Assembly (NCBI RefSeq): GCF_000013725.1
Contig: NC_007955.1
Span: forward strand, 248,001 to 312,000
Origin: Methanococcoides burtonii DSM 6242
GTDB taxonomy: Archaea; Halobacteriota; Methanosarcinia; Methanosarcinales; Methanosarcinaceae
Length of the DNA stretch: 64,000 nt
Reading direction: 5' to 3'
Positions within the stretch are counted from its first letter, which is position 1. Every line of letters begins with the position of its first letter. A program made the translations under genes and the position numbers. The notes below the pieces were generated by a model. The model made no database searches. It had not been told where the DNA came from and saw nothing but the letters and a program-made list of their open reading frames with translations. Positions 44,444-54,291 of the stretch are shown piece after piece.

Positions 44444-46136
44444 GTAACTATTCAGCCTACCTAGAGTCAATCCTGTATGACCAACCTTTACACAAAAAGA
44501 TTAGAAGCTCAAACAATTGTTGGAATAAATGGCATTCCAGCAATTGCATTTCGAATTGCATCCATCACAGGAACCTGATTCTTCTTAACAGTAGAAATGT
44601 AACTTCTTACCCGCGAGAAAATTAATGCTCCTTGCATACTTCGGAATGTACCCGATATCTTCTGCTGTACTTTCATCATTCTCACATCCCTTTCTGCAAG
44701 ATTATTCTCAAATGGAACTTTTAGATCATGCATAAACCTGAGAATATCATTTTTATAACCAATAAACCGATCCAGCAGATTTTTTGCTGTGGTTTGTTTA
44801 GTTCTTCCTCGCTTCTTTGATTTGGCTTGAAGTTGAGGATTTTCTTCTATCCCAATATGAATTATCTGGCCGTACCAATCTTCAAACTCTTTAATTCTCT
44901 CTGGTTTCATACAACCAGACATTTCTCGGATGGTCAACTGATTTTTTGACATCAATAATAGAATATTCATAGCTTTTGACCACAATTGATCATCGTTCTC
45001 GCTTACACTTGTTAATTCTCGCAATAGATGAGCATTACAGATCGAATGATCACAATCATATTTGTAATATGATTTCCAGAAATAATGAACTACTGTACCA
45101 TTGAAATTTGGTAAGATTCCCATCGCATTCATTGCTTCAGAGCCTCTTTTTTGATGAGGATAATAACATGTCATTTTGTTTGTAGAAGCAACATGTAACC
45201 ACTGTCGTTTTCCTTCTATTCTCATACCAGTTTCATCACAATTTATCACAGGAGATTCTATTAAGAAGTTCTTGATCTGCTGTTCGAAATCTTCAAGTTT
45301 TTCAAAACATGTCTTTTCTGCCCTGGCCAAAGTAGCGGGACTTATTTCACATCCACAAACATCAGCTCGCAATTCACAGCTGCGTTCATAAGGAAGTAAT
45401 TGATAATCATGTAAGTAGACTGCTAATGATGCAAGACGTAAGCCATATTGCGTGGGTTGTTTAACCTTTTCTGAAAAAGTAGCTTTGTTCTTGCAACCGC
45501 AGTGAGGACAGGACTTGATTTCAGCACGATGTTCTGTTACTTGAAGCTTAATGGGAGGTATGTCAAATACTTGCCTTTTTTCATGATCTTTAACTTCTAT
45601 ATCTTCAAGCGATCTTTCACAATTGCTACATTTGTGTACTTTGTGAATTATAACTTCGTCAGGAACATCTACCATTCTGAGAGTAGTTCCAGGATGGTCT
45701 TTCTGACCACCTGGTTTCTTTCCACTCTTTTTTCGTCTGCTTTTTGTTTTTGGTTTCTCATTAATAAAAACATCAGTTGAAGGTGGTTTACTGCTGTTTC
45801 GGCTGTTTTTTTTGAGTTGCTCTTCCAACTTTTTAACTCGTTCTTCGAGTTCGGTTATTCTGGCAGCTTGTAGTTCTATGATCGTTTGTTGTTCAGCAAT
45901 GATGTCGTACAATGTAGTGACAAGAGTGACAACTGCTTCGGGACCTTGTTCATAAACTGCTAGGATTTCTTTGCGTTTCGTGTTCATTCACCTCCTGTTT
46001 GGCAAAACCAATTGATTTTTTGGGTGTGAACTTATATAGAATGCTACTACTTGCTTTTTTCGTAAAAATCCATGTCAGAAGATGAAATAGATTGAGGTGG
46101 GGGGATTTTAGCACGCAAAGGTGGCTGAATAGTTAC
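44444..46136 (-). mobile_element. IS66-family element, copy 1 (full length, probably inactive)
   Basis: The 14-bp ends GTAACTATTCAGCC (44444-44457) and GGCTGAATAGTTAC (46123-46136) are perfect inverted repeats, giving an element of 1693 bp with one transposase gene. The flanking octamers do not match, so there is no visible target duplication and the element may have suffered rearrangement. A second, shorter copy lies at 55545-56677 and shares the right end. Confidence 0.9.
44509..45987 (-). CDS. IS66-family (TnpC-type) transposase, catalytic Asp altered
   Basis: The 492-residue protein has an N-terminal coiled coil (about 20-60), a basic Ser/Lys linker, a zinc-binding part (CSNCERSLED and CPHCGCKN), and the DDE core with VINCDETGMRIEG. 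The block that normally reads VHDFWKSYY reads VHYFWKSYY here (codon TAT at 45082-45084), so the second catalytic aspartate appears lost; copy 2 keeps the Asp. Between residues 340 and 355 this copy also differs from copy 2 by two small compensating indels. No TnpA/TnpB partners are present. Confidence 0.9.
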   Translation of the reverse strand: MNTKRKEILAVYEQGPEAVVTLVTTLYDIIAEQQTIIELQAARITELEERVKKLEEQLKKNSRNSSKPPSTDVFINEKPKTKSRRKKSGKKPGGQKDHPGTTLRMVDVPDEVIIHKVHKCSNCERSLEDIEVKDHEKRQVFDIPPIKLQVTEHRAEIKSCPHCGCKNKATFSEKVKQPTQYGLRLASLAVYLHDYQLLPYERSCELRADVCGCEISPATLARAEKTCFEKLEDFEQQIKNFLIESPVINCDETGMRIEGKRQWLHVASTNKMTCYYPHQKRGSEAMNAMGILPNFNGTVVHYFWKSYYKYDCDHSICNAHLLRELTSVSENDDQLWSKAMNILLLMSKNQLTIREMSGCMKPERIKEFEDWYGQIIHIGIEENPQLQAKSKKRGRTKQTTAKNLLDRFIGYKNDILRFMHDLKVPFENNLAERDVRMMKVQQKISGTFRSMQGALIFSRVRSYISTVKKNQVPVMDAIRNAIAGMPFIPTIV

Positions 46137-46325
46137 TTCTTCTTTTTTAGAATATAATGAGTCCATCAAATTAGCATGTAAATCCTCCCATTCTAATTTG
46201 ATGAACTCTTAAAGAAATAAGGTACAAATTAAAAATGTGGAGAATGGGCGTTGTGTGCCCATTATTGCTAAATGCGCTTTAAGCTACGCATTTAATAGTG
46301 TCCACAGATGGTTTTATAGTTTGTA
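46137..46325. other. Short gap between IS66 copy 1 and acnB
   Basis: No gene is seen in these 189 bp. An imperfect hairpin-like pair, GTGGAGAATGGGCG and TGCCCATT, near 46230-46265 lies downstream of acnB and may act as its transcript end. The sequence after the IS end has no match to the left flank of the element. Confidence 0.35.
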
Positions 46326-48857
46326 TTACAGGTATTCTTCCATTTCATCGAATTGAAGATACCTGTAGATCTCGTCCTGCTTTGGCTCGATCTTCTCCAT
46401 GTAAATTTCCATGTACTCATTTACCGTGGGTATCCTGCCAAGGTTGGAGATAACCGCTCCAAGCTCCGCTGAGCCAAGGTAGACCTGGGCTCCGTCACCC
46501 ACACGGTTGTCAAAGTTACGGGTGCTTGTGGAAAACACGGTGGATTCATCCGGTACACGAGCCTGGTTCCCCATACATAGTGAGCATCCCGCTATCTCGA
46601 TGCGGGCACCAACCTGACCGTACACGGAGAAAACTGACTCTTCCCTGAGCTTTGCCTGGTCCATCCGGGTAGGAGGGCAGATCCAGGTGCGGACATCAGA
46701 GTTGAACTTCTGGTCACGCCAGATTTCGGCTGCAGCGCGGAAGTGCCCGATGTTTGTCATGCATGAGCCTATAAAGACATCCTGAATAGGGGTGCCTGCA
46801 ACCTCGGAAAGCAGTTTGACATCATCAGGATCATTTGGGCATGCAAGGATCGGCTCCTTGATATCTGCAAGATCTATCCCTATGACAGCGGCGTAATCTG
46901 CATTCGGATCTGCTTTTAGTAGTTTCGGATCTTCCAGCCATTCCTCAACAGCTTCTATGCGCTTTTGGAGAGTCTGTGCATCGCTATACCCATTTCCTAT
47001 CATTTTTTTCATCAATGCCACGTTGGAGCGCAGATAGGTGGCTACGGGCTTCTCATCAAGCTGGATACAACCGGCTGCGGCTGAGCGCTCTGCCGCAGAG
47101 TCTGTCAACTCGAATGCCTGCTCGGCCGTGAGGTCGGGTAGCCCTTCTATTTCAAGAATGCGTCCGTTGAAGATATTGATCTTATTTTTCTTTGGTACGG
47201 TCATCAGACCCTGCTGGATAGCATAGTATGGTATTGAGTTGACCACATCACGCAGTGTAATGCCAGAGTTAAGTTTTCCGCTGAAACGTACCAGCACGGA
47301 TTCAGGCATATCCAGAGGCATGAAACCCAGAGCTCCGGCAAAGGCCACAAGCCCGGAACCTGCCGGGAATGATATGCCGATCGGGAACCTTGTATGAGAG
47401 TCACCACCAGTACCCACTGTGTCCGGAACCAGCAGGCGGTTAAGCCAGCTGTGGATAATTCCATCTCCGGGATTCAGGGAGACACCGCCACGATCAGATA
47501 CAAAATCAGGCAGTGTCCTGTGCATCTTTACGTCGGTAAGCTTGGGGTATGCTGCTGTGTGACAGAATGACTGCATGAACATGGGAGCTTGGAACTTGAG
47601 GCAGGCAAGTTCTGTGAGCTCATCGGTGGTCATGGGACCGGTGGTGTCCTGGGAACCTACAGTGGTCATTATTGGCTCACAGGCTGTACCAGGCAGAACT
47701 CCATCTACACTGCATGCCTGACCAACTATCTTCTGTGCTAGGGAGTAAGCCTGCCCCGGTTCTGGAATCGGATTATCGGGTTTAACGAAAATGTCTGTCT
47801 CAGGCAGACCCAGTACCTCGCGGGTCCGTGTGGTCAGTGACCTGCCAATTATGAGAGGAATACGACCGCCTGCGCGGTATTCGTCCGGAAGGGTGTTAGG
47901 GTTGAGGTATAAAGTGGAAAGTACATTACCCTCTTCATCTGTTACTTCACCCTTTACGGTGTTGATTGTAATGATATCGCCATGTTGTAGTTTGCTGATA
48001 TCCATTTGCAGAGGCAGAGCACCGGAGTCCTCGGCCGTGTTAAAGAAGATAGGAGCTATGGCAGTACCGATGATCACACAGTCACGGCGTTTATTTGGAA
48101 CATGTGGTATGTCCTTGCCTATGTGCCAGAGCACACTGTTGCAGGCGGATTTTCGGGAGGATCCGGTTCCTACCACATCAGCGACAAAGGCAACTTCGTG
48201 TCCTTCTCCGCGCCATTTTGCAATTTCTTCAATGCCTCCGGGGAAGCGGGTAGTGCCCATTTCGAGTGCATGAAGAGGTATGTCGGGGCGACTCCATGCA
48301 GCACTTGCAGGGGAGAAATCGTCGGTGTTGATCTCGCCATCAACCTTGAATACTCTGACAGTGATGGTTTCAGGGATCGCTTGTCTGCTTGTGAACCACT
48401 CAGCATTAGCCCAGCTTTCAAGAACCTTTCTGGCAGCTTCATTTGTCTCTGACAGTTCCAGTACCTCGTCAAATGCTTCGTAGACCAGGGTTATGCCTGA
48501 AAGCGCACAGGTAGCCTCATCTGCTACTTCTGAATCTCCGAGTGCTTCGATAAGATACTTGACATTATAGCCACCGATCATGGTTCCCAGGATCCCGATG
48601 GCTTCCTTTTTGTCTATAAGTGGTGAAGAGGCATCTCCTGTCAGTATATTACCAAGGAAATCTGCCTTGACCTTTGCAGCGGGGCCTACACCAGGAGATA
48701 TCCGTTCCGTGAACAGGTGGAGAAGGAATTCTTCCTGTTCTGCAGGAGGATTTTGTAACAATTCACAAAGTTCAGAAGTCTGTTCCGGATTCAGAGGAAG
48801 TGCAGGAATACCCTGAGCTTTCCTCTCTTCTTCGTGTATTAGATAAGCTTCGATCAT
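46326..48857 (-). CDS. acnB: Aconitate hydratase B
   Basis: The 843-residue enzyme interconverts citrate and isocitrate. It has the AcnB order of domains: a helical HEAT-like N-terminus (1-160), the swivelling domain with GEINTDDFSPA and GTGSSRKSACN (160-370), then the catalytic part with GQDTTGPMT, GVGGDSHTR-type TGGDSHTRFP, and the cluster ligands in FIGSCMTN and GCSLCMGNQ. In a methylotroph it would feed the oxidative branch to 2-oxoglutarate. GC content is visibly higher than in neighbouring accessory DNA. AcnB is mainly a bacterial family, so ancestral transfer is likely. The start follows GGAGGAT. Confidence 0.94.
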   Translation of the reverse strand: MIEAYLIHEEERKAQGIPALPLNPEQTSELCELLQNPPAEQEEFLLHLFTERISPGVGPAAKVKADFLGNILTGDASSPLIDKKEAIGILGTMIGGYNVKYLIEALGDSEVADEATCALSGITLVYEAFDEVLELSETNEAARKVLESWANAEWFTSRQAIPETITVRVFKVDGEINTDDFSPASAAWSRPDIPLHALEMGTTRFPGGIEEIAKWRGEGHEVAFVADVVGTGSSRKSACNSVLWHIGKDIPHVPNKRRDCVIIGTAIAPIFFNTAEDSGALPLQMDISKLQHGDIITINTVKGEVTDEEGNVLSTLYLNPNTLPDEYRAGGRIPLIIGRSLTTRTREVLGLPETDIFVKPDNPIPEPGQAYSLAQKIVGQACSVDGVLPGTACEPIMTTVGSQDTTGPMTTDELTELACLKFQAPMFMQSFCHTAAYPKLTDVKMHRTLPDFVSDRGGVSLNPGDGIIHSWLNRLLVPDTVGTGGDSHTRFPIGISFPAGSGLVAFAGALGFMPLDMPESVLVRFSGKLNSGITLRDVVNSIPYYAIQQGLMTVPKKNKINIFNGRILEIEGLPDLTAEQAFELTDSAAERSAAAGCIQLDEKPVATYLRSNVALMKKMIGNGYSDAQTLQKRIEAVEEWLEDPKLLKADPNADYAAVIGIDLADIKEPILACPNDPDDVKLLSEVAGTPIQDVFIGSCMTNIGHFRAAAEIWRDQKFNSDVRTWICPPTRMDQAKLREESVFSVYGQVGARIEIAGCSLCMGNQARVPDESTVFSTSTRNFDNRVGDGAQVYLGSAELGAVISNLGRIPTVNEYMEIYMEKIEPKQDEIYRYLQFDEMEEYL

Positions 48858-49346
48858 CTTTTATCCTCCATGAGAAATTGCGTTTTTGTTGCATTGGCAA
48901 CTGAGTAGCTTTTCTTGTCTTGTTTCCTTGTAAAAAAGCACTTGGTTAAATGGGATATGACGCTGATTATCGTGTTTGCTGTATATGACATTAACGGAGT
49001 AACAAATAAATATCTTTAGTAAATGGAACAAGTTGAGGACGAGAGTGCAACTTACCAGTACTTACCAGTACTTACCAGGGATAACGATGAATTCTCACGA
49101 GTTCTATTAAAGGAATTATGAGTTGATTTGCACCTACATCCCCGATATTGATATACACAGTAGTTCCGAATGACCTTAGTTCCGATTAACTGCTCTTTTT
49201 TAAAAACTGCAAAGCTTATGCTATCCAATTACAATGATTTTTTCAAAAACACTTTTTCTAAAAACATGGAATTGTTCTATGCGATAACAAAAAACAACTC
49301 CATGAATTTTGGAAACACTGCCAACTTACTAGCCGTGTCATAAGAA
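48858..49346. other. Non-coding stretch with tandem decamers and a hairpin
   Basis: Upstream of acnB this 490-bp gap contains CTTACCAGTA repeated nearly three times in tandem (49051-49079). It also contains an inverted repeat, CATGGAATTGTT/AACAACTCCATG, at 49265-49304 with a 16-nt loop and one G-T mismatch. The latter lies just before a transposase relic and may be part of its end. The acnB promoter should be within the first 100 bp. Confidence 0.5.
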
Positions 49347-50049
49347 TTGTTTAGTAAAAATGATATAATGACCTTGCCATCAAATGTAATATTTGATTGC
49401 CAAGATGTTGCCACAGTCATGCTATATGTCGCAACATCCTCTACTAACTCTCTTGAATCGGTAAGTAATGATTTAATATTTAAAAGCTCTACTCAAAAAA
49501 ATACCATCCGATTATACCATTTTCGAATATATCATGTACAATAATGTGGAAGATATTCTTCATAAATTCAGGAATATGAGTTTTGAGATTTTAAAAATGA
49601 TGAAATTTGAAAATACAGTTCAAGACATTGCGATTGATTTTCATGATATTCCATATTATGGCGACAAAAATAGTGCAGGAGTGAGAGGTATGAAACCAAA
49701 AAATGGAACTTCATGGGGTCGTTCGTTTTGTACTTTAGACATCATTGGGAAGAATAAAATTACTCTGGATGTAATTGACATAAATGGATTATGCAAAAAT
49801 CATTCTATCCTTATAGAATCATTGATTGAAAGAGTTGGTAAAATTGGGGTTAAGATTGGCACCGTTTTTATGGATCGAGAATTTTTCAATTTAGATGTGA
49901 CTTCAGAGTTGGATAATCAAAAAGTGGATTATATCATCGCTGCAAAATCAAACAAAAGGATCAAAAGGATGCTTGAAGAACACGAAAGGAGTATGGGAAA
50001 TGCTCTACAGTTCTTGAATGATACAATCGGAAAATATATATTTGCTTAG
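49347..50049 (+). pseudogene. Frameshifted, C-terminally truncated DDE transposase
   Basis: The longest piece (49534-50049) reads IAIDFHDIPYYGDKNSAGVR, a GTSWGRSFCTLDIIG block and TVFMDREFFNLDV with two catalytic aspartates in ISH3-like context. The upstream piece ending in IRLYHFRI joins it only by a frameshift near 49530. The C-terminal part with the catalytic Glu is missing: the frame stops shortly after KSNKRIKRML. The relic is dead, and its exact IS family is uncertain. Confidence 0.7.
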
Positions 50050-50098
50050 CACATACATTTTCTATATTATTAATGTGTCATGATGGAGGCACTGACCA

Positions 50099-50431
50099 AT
50101 GGAAAAAAAGGCTAAACAAACATTGAGGAAAGAAAAAATCATTGGAATGCAGGTTATAGACAGTTCCGGCTATATTAGAGGTAAAGTGAAGGAGCTGTCT
50201 CTTGTTGTGGGTGAACCAGATCAGGCTCTTGTTATAGAAGATGAGGACGGAAATGAATCTGAGGCTCCTTGGAGCAGAATTTCTGCCGCAGGTGATGTCA
50301 TTCTTCTAAAATCAGAGGAATATTCTGCAAATAAATCTTCCTCTTCAATGTCACATAGATGTCCCTCATGCAATTCTGAGATTGGGGGAGGAGCTATGTT
50401 CTGTACCAATTGTGGTACAGATCTAAGATAA
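50099..50431 (+). CDS. PRC-barrel protein with C-terminal zinc ribbon
   Basis: Residues of about 12-75 form a PRC-barrel (IIGMQVIDSSGYIRGKVKEL and PWSRISAAGDVILL). A Ser-rich linker leads to a zinc ribbon with CPSCNSEI and CTNCGTDL. PRC-barrels take part in RNA processing and other assemblies, and in archaea often in division (CdpB-type). It is the first of four consecutive same-strand genes whose products all carry such a ribbon. It starts at ATG 50099 after GGAGG. Confidence 0.8.
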   Translation: MEKKAKQTLRKEKIIGMQVIDSSGYIRGKVKELSLVVGEPDQALVIEDEDGNESEAPWSRISAAGDVILLKSEEYSANKSSSSMSHRCPSCNSEIGGGAMFCTNCGTDLR

Positions 50432-50449
50432 TTTCAAAGGAGGTTGAAT

Positions 50450-50836
50450 ATGTTTTGTCCAAAATGTGGAGCTGAGAACAGGGATGATTCTAAATTCTGT
50501 GTCAGTTGTGGTACTAATTTTAGTTTAAGTGATCAGGATTCATCAAATTCTACTTCAAGATCTTCATTGACAGTGCAAAAAGCTAAAAATCCAGTGATAG
50601 CTGTAGTTCTTAACTTTTTCATATTATGGGGTCTTGGATACTGGTATCTGGATATTAAAACGATCTATGGATATCCATGGTATTTTTTAATAGCACTGGA
50701 ATTTATACTTTTCTTCCTAACTTTATATTCAGGAATATTCACTCTGGTGTTATTTGCTTGCAACATCTCCCTTGCTTACGATGTCTATAAAAAAGGAGTG
50801 GGAGAACCAGGTTTTGTTCCTCTTGAAAGGATGTGA
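50450..50836 (+). CDS. Zinc-ribbon membrane protein
   Basis: The product of about 128 residues opens with the ribbon CPKCGAENRDDSKFCVSCG, followed by a polar Ser/Asp linker and two or three membrane helices (about 45-125). The start is ATG 50450 at the right distance from AAAGGAGG; the frame's TTG two codons earlier is too close. It lies 18 bp from the PRC-barrel gene. The family of short zinc-ribbon/TM proteins is common but uncharacterised. Confidence 0.75.
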   Translation: MFCPKCGAENRDDSKFCVSCGTNFSLSDQDSSNSTSRSSLTVQKAKNPVIAVVLNFFILWGLGYWYLDIKTIYGYPWYFLIALEFILFFLTLYSGIFTLVLFACNISLAYDVYKKGVGEPGFVPLERM

Positions 50837-50885
50837 AAATACATTCAATTACAAAATTGTCCGAATTTATTAACGTGGTGGTAAT

Positions 50886-51698
50886 ATGTACGAAGACAAA
50901 AAAGAATTAGGACCTTTGATTCCCGAGATCATAGCGTTGCTCGGGGGTATATTATGTGTCATCATCATCGCCTTGCCATTAAATACACTTCTTGGAAGCA
51001 TCTTTGGCATAGCTCCTCTTATTGCTCCTTTTGTTGAAGAGCCTTGTAAAGTAATAGGTATACTTTATCTTGCTCTTTATTACCCATCCTCTCTTACAAA
51101 TAAAAAAAAGGGAGCTACATTGGGAGTTCTCGCAGGGATTGGATTTGCATTTGTTGAGAATATAGTATATCTCTTTCAGGCTCCTGATGCCGTATTATTA
51201 CGTTCTGTATTCCCGGTACTTATGCATGTGTGTGCCTCCGCAACAGCAGGAATGGGACTTGTGTTTCTTGCGCATAAGGATTTTGACAGGAGTTCTTTGA
51301 ATCTGAACATTATTGTTAACAATCTAAAGACAAAAAATCTCCTTACTTTCGTTGCCATAGCAATGGCTTTTCATTTCTTTTACAATTTCTTGTCCCTTAT
51401 ATGGATTCTGTTCATTGTTGGTCTTGTTGTAGTTTGTTATGTATTTTACAAACTTTACTACTATCTCCCGGATGATCTTTCATCCATGGATGATATCGGA
51501 CCTGTTTACCTTCTCAAATCTGCACTCCAATCCAAAGATCAAAAATCCATTGATCACATAATATCTGATGTCGTGGGTTCCAAAGAAAATGCTTCTTCAA
51601 ATAATGGAAACAACAAAAATATGTTTTGTGGGAATTGTGGACTACGAATCGAAGACCCATCTAAATTTTGCCCCAAATGTGGTTCCATTTTAAAATAA
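50886..51698 (+). CDS. PrsW-family intramembrane protease with C-terminal zinc ribbon
   Basis: The 270-residue protein has about seven membrane helices. It carries the PrsW motifs in order: FVEEPCK with the paired glutamates (about residues 52-53), FAFVENIVY, LMHVCASA and AFHFFYN, the last two holding histidines. PrsW in Bacillus cleaves an anti-sigma factor inside the membrane; related proteins cleave or sense other targets. The C-terminal 70 residues are soluble and end in a ribbon, CGNCGLRIEDPSKFCPKCG. The zinc tail is shared with its operon neighbours. Confidence 0.85.
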   Translation: MYEDKKELGPLIPEIIALLGGILCVIIIALPLNTLLGSIFGIAPLIAPFVEEPCKVIGILYLALYYPSSLTNKKKGATLGVLAGIGFAFVENIVYLFQAPDAVLLRSVFPVLMHVCASATAGMGLVFLAHKDFDRSSLNLNIIVNNLKTKNLLTFVAIAMAFHFFYNFLSLIWILFIVGLVVVCYVFYKLYYYLPDDLSSMDDIGPVYLLKSALQSKDQKSIDHIISDVVGSKENASSNNGNNKNMFCGNCGLRIEDPSKFCPKCGSILK

Positions 51699-51710
51699 GG
51701 GTGTGTTAAT

Positions 51711-52418
51711 ATGGGAAAAAATCTTCAAATATTAGCATTTGGATACCGGCAAACATCGGATGCTGGCGATGGTGGAGGAGCAACATGGGACGATAAATCA
51801 CTTGTAGAACTATTCGAGAATGTACTACGCATCACCAAATTTGATTCAAAACTTCCATGGGATAATGAATCCTATGAACTATACTTCGATAAAGGAAAGA
51901 TCGTTCATGAAGATGGAACTATATGCAGAGTGACCAATCAGCTAGATATCCCTTATGATGATCTGGGTGAAGTTAAAGTTGAGATTATAGAAGGAGAGAA
52001 TAATTGCAATAAGATCCAGATAAAATATCGGAAAAAGAACATCTGGTCCTATTTAATGAATTTATTCCCGGAAAATATAACTTTTTCTGCGGACCAGAGT
52101 GATTCATTCCTCCATATCGAACAAGCCATTAATGAAATTACAAAACAAAGAGCACAGAAACAAAATTGGAATGGAAATATTAAGCCTGATATATCTAACA
52201 CCACAAATAGAGATTATCACGGAAATACTGCCTCAAATCCAGAAGAAAGCAGTAACAACCATGGAAAAAATCGTCCTTCAGGTGATATCGGAATCATTGA
52301 ACATAACAATAAGAATAATAATAAAAAGAAAGTGATCATAAATTTCTGTAACAATTGTGGTTTAAAGGTAATCCCGGGATCGAAATTTTGTTCAAAATGT
52401 GGTAATCGGTTGTTGTGA
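51711..52418 (+). CDS. Soluble protein with globular N-terminus and C-terminal zinc ribbon
   Basis: The first 145 residues form a mixed alpha/beta domain (YELYFDKGKIVHEDG and EVKVEIIEGENNCNKIQIKY), perhaps a PH-like barrel, but I do not recognise it. A low-complexity Asn/Ser/Lys/His linker of about 60 residues follows, then the ribbon CNNCGLKVIPGSKFCSKCG. It lies 12 bp after the PrsW gene and is the last of the four-gene cluster. It converges with pncB, 11 bp away. Confidence 0.7.
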   Translation: MGKNLQILAFGYRQTSDAGDGGGATWDDKSLVELFENVLRITKFDSKLPWDNESYELYFDKGKIVHEDGTICRVTNQLDIPYDDLGEVKVEIIEGENNCNKIQIKYRKKNIWSYLMNLFPENITFSADQSDSFLHIEQAINEITKQRAQKQNWNGNIKPDISNTTNRDYHGNTASNPEESSNNHGKNRPSGDIGIIEHNNKNNNKKKVIINFCNNCGLKVIPGSKFCSKCGNRLL

Positions 52419-52429
52419 AAGAACTGTGG

Positions 52430-53647
52430 TCAAAATTGCTCATCCAGCCCTTTTCTGCCAAATATATAATTAGCCACCCTCAAAGCATCCTTGTCCCCAG
52501 TAGCCTTTTCTACTGAATCGCTAAGTTTCACCACCGGTATGCCATCTATTTTGTGTAGCTTGATGACCATGTTCAGGGGAGGGTTGTAGCTGAAAAAGTC
52601 CGGATTGTTCGTAAGGGTTGTGCCAATACCGAAACTGCAATTTATCCTGCCACTACAATATTCTTTAAGTTTTACAGCATCACTTACATGAAGGGAATCA
52701 CTGAAAACCAGCACTTTTTTCATCGGGTCAATGCCAAGCTTTTTGTAATGCTCAATGACCTCATCTGCAAACTTGATCGGATCACCACTGTCATGTCTGA
52801 CCCCATCATAGATCTTTGCAAGACCAATACTAAAATTTTGGAAGAAAGGCTTTGAACCGAAAGTATCACTAAGAGCAATACTAAGATCACCTTTGTACAC
52901 CTTTACCCAGTTATCAAAAGCAAACTTGTTCGCATTCCTTAGACCAACAAGGGCGGAGTTGCCCATTATCCATTCATGGCCAATGGTACCTATCGGCCTC
53001 ACACCATACTTTTTTGCAAAATATACATTGCTAGTGCCGGAAAAAGAATCCAGTTCATGGAGAACTTCGACCACTTTATCATGTAATTTGAATCCTCTTC
53101 GGCGGCGAGTTCCAAATTCAGAGAAGATGCAGCCTTTGGCATCCAGTTCCTTTCCCATATCTCCTATAAAACTGCTATACTCCTCCATTAGAGTATTTTC
53201 AGGATCATTGGCATTGCTAGCTGAGATTTCTTCTCCTTTGTTATCCGTTACAGTAAAATAAAGTTCCGAAATGGTTGACATGAGTACGATCTCCCACAAT
53301 ATGGAACTGTGCCAGGGACCTTCAATACATAGTTCAAGTTCATTATCTTCTGTCAGAACGATCTTCACTTCTTCAGGATTAAAGCGAAAGTTCTTCAGGT
53401 ATTCAATATATGAAGGTTTAAAAAAAGGACAATTATCTTTGAGCCAGATGTATTCATCTTCGGAAAGTGCGATTTTAGAAATATCCTTATTGATGATACG
53501 CCGAAGCTCATTCACGAAATCATTTGTAAAACTCTGAGCGCCCCTATTGATGAAACGGTATTCAGCACGTGCATTTGGAAACAGTTCTAACACTGCCATT
53601 TGCATTGTAAACTTATAAAGGTCATTGTCCAGTATCGATCGGATCAC
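52430..53647 (-). CDS. pncB: Nicotinate phosphoribosyltransferase
   Basis: The 405-residue enzyme makes nicotinate mononucleotide from nicotinate and PRPP in NAD salvage. The N-terminus [18 protein letters not shown], the GTRRRRGFK block, the phospho-histidine region [14 protein letters not shown] and the [11 protein letters not shown] phosphate site are all in place. Length equals that of E. coli PncB. The start is ATG at 53647. Confidence 0.95.
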   Translation of the reverse strand: MIRSILDNDLYKFTMQMAVLELFPNARAEYRFINRGAQSFTNDFVNELRRIINKDISKIALSEDEYIWLKDNCPFFKPSYIEYLKNFRFNPEEVKIVLTEDNELELCIEGPWHSSILWEIVLMSTISELYFTVTDNKGEEISASNANDPENTLMEEYSSFIGDMGKELDAKGCIFSEFGTRRRRGFKLHDKVVEVLHELDSFSGTSNVYFAKKYGVRPIGTIGHEWIMGNSALVGLRNANKFAFDNWVKVYKGDLSIALSDTFGSKPFFQNFSIGLAKIYDGVRHDSGDPIKFADEVIEHYKKLGIDPMKKVLVFSDSLHVSDAVKLKEYCSGRINCSFGIGTTLTNNPDFFSYNPPLNMVIKLHKIDGIPVVKLSDSVEKATGDKDALRVANYIFGRKGLDEQF

Positions 53648-53763
53648 TTGAGGTCTTCCCTGATTTGAATTACCTATAGGATTCTACATATCGAAACCAA
53701 TATATAAAAGGACAGGCTCTCAAAAGAAACTCGCTATAAAACGGAAATAACGGGGGCAAAATA

Positions 53764-54200
53764 ATGGATGATTGGACAAAAGGCATTATCTACATGCTGA
53801 CGACCGTCATACTCTGGGGGGTTTCGTTCATAGGTACAAAGGCCCTGTTGAATTATCTGGATCCTGCGACCATAGGTTTCTTACGTTTTTTGATTGTAAC
53901 AATACTTCTGTCTGTCATTTGCAGAAAAAAAACAGATTATACCAGAAAAGAACTACAATACGTCATGATCGCCGGTTTTCTGGGAATTACAAGTTTTTAC
54001 ATGTTTGAAAATGTGGCACTCACCTATACAACGGCCACGAACGCATCCCTAATAGGTGCTACCGTGCCTGTGTTCTTCTTGCTCATAGTTATACGCTAAG
54101 GCGCACATTTTCAAGATTCATCAAATATCTGGGGGCAGTCATTGCTTTTGTTGGAGTCGGATTACTGATACTTCCCAAGTTTGACAGCTCTATTTTTTAG
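53764..54200 (+). pseudogene. Broken EamA/DMT-family transporter
   Basis: The frame begins well (MDDWTKGIIYMLTTVILWGV, FIGTKALLNYLDP) and gives four helices of an EamA domain. It stops at 54099 and resumes in another frame as RRTFSRFIKYLGAVIAFVGV up to 54200. Family members have about 290 residues in two EamA halves; the second half is absent. The IS256 element starts 92 bp later, so the rest was lost in the rearrangement there. Confidence 0.75.
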
Positions 54201-54291
54201 CATTTTAGAATTTAATAGTTGTTACTAAGTTAAAAATTTATGTTAATTTATGTTATGTAGAAACTATAATTTGTGATATATTCTGATTTTA

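Noticed and set aside
44436-46144. Target-site duplication around IS66 copy 1
   Set aside because: The 8-bp flanks on the two sides do not match, so no duplication is claimed.
49051-49079. Tandem CTTACCAGTA decamers as an operator or iteron array
   Set aside because: Fewer than three copies, no nearby replication gene and no symmetrical half-sites; kept only as a repeat in the gap description.
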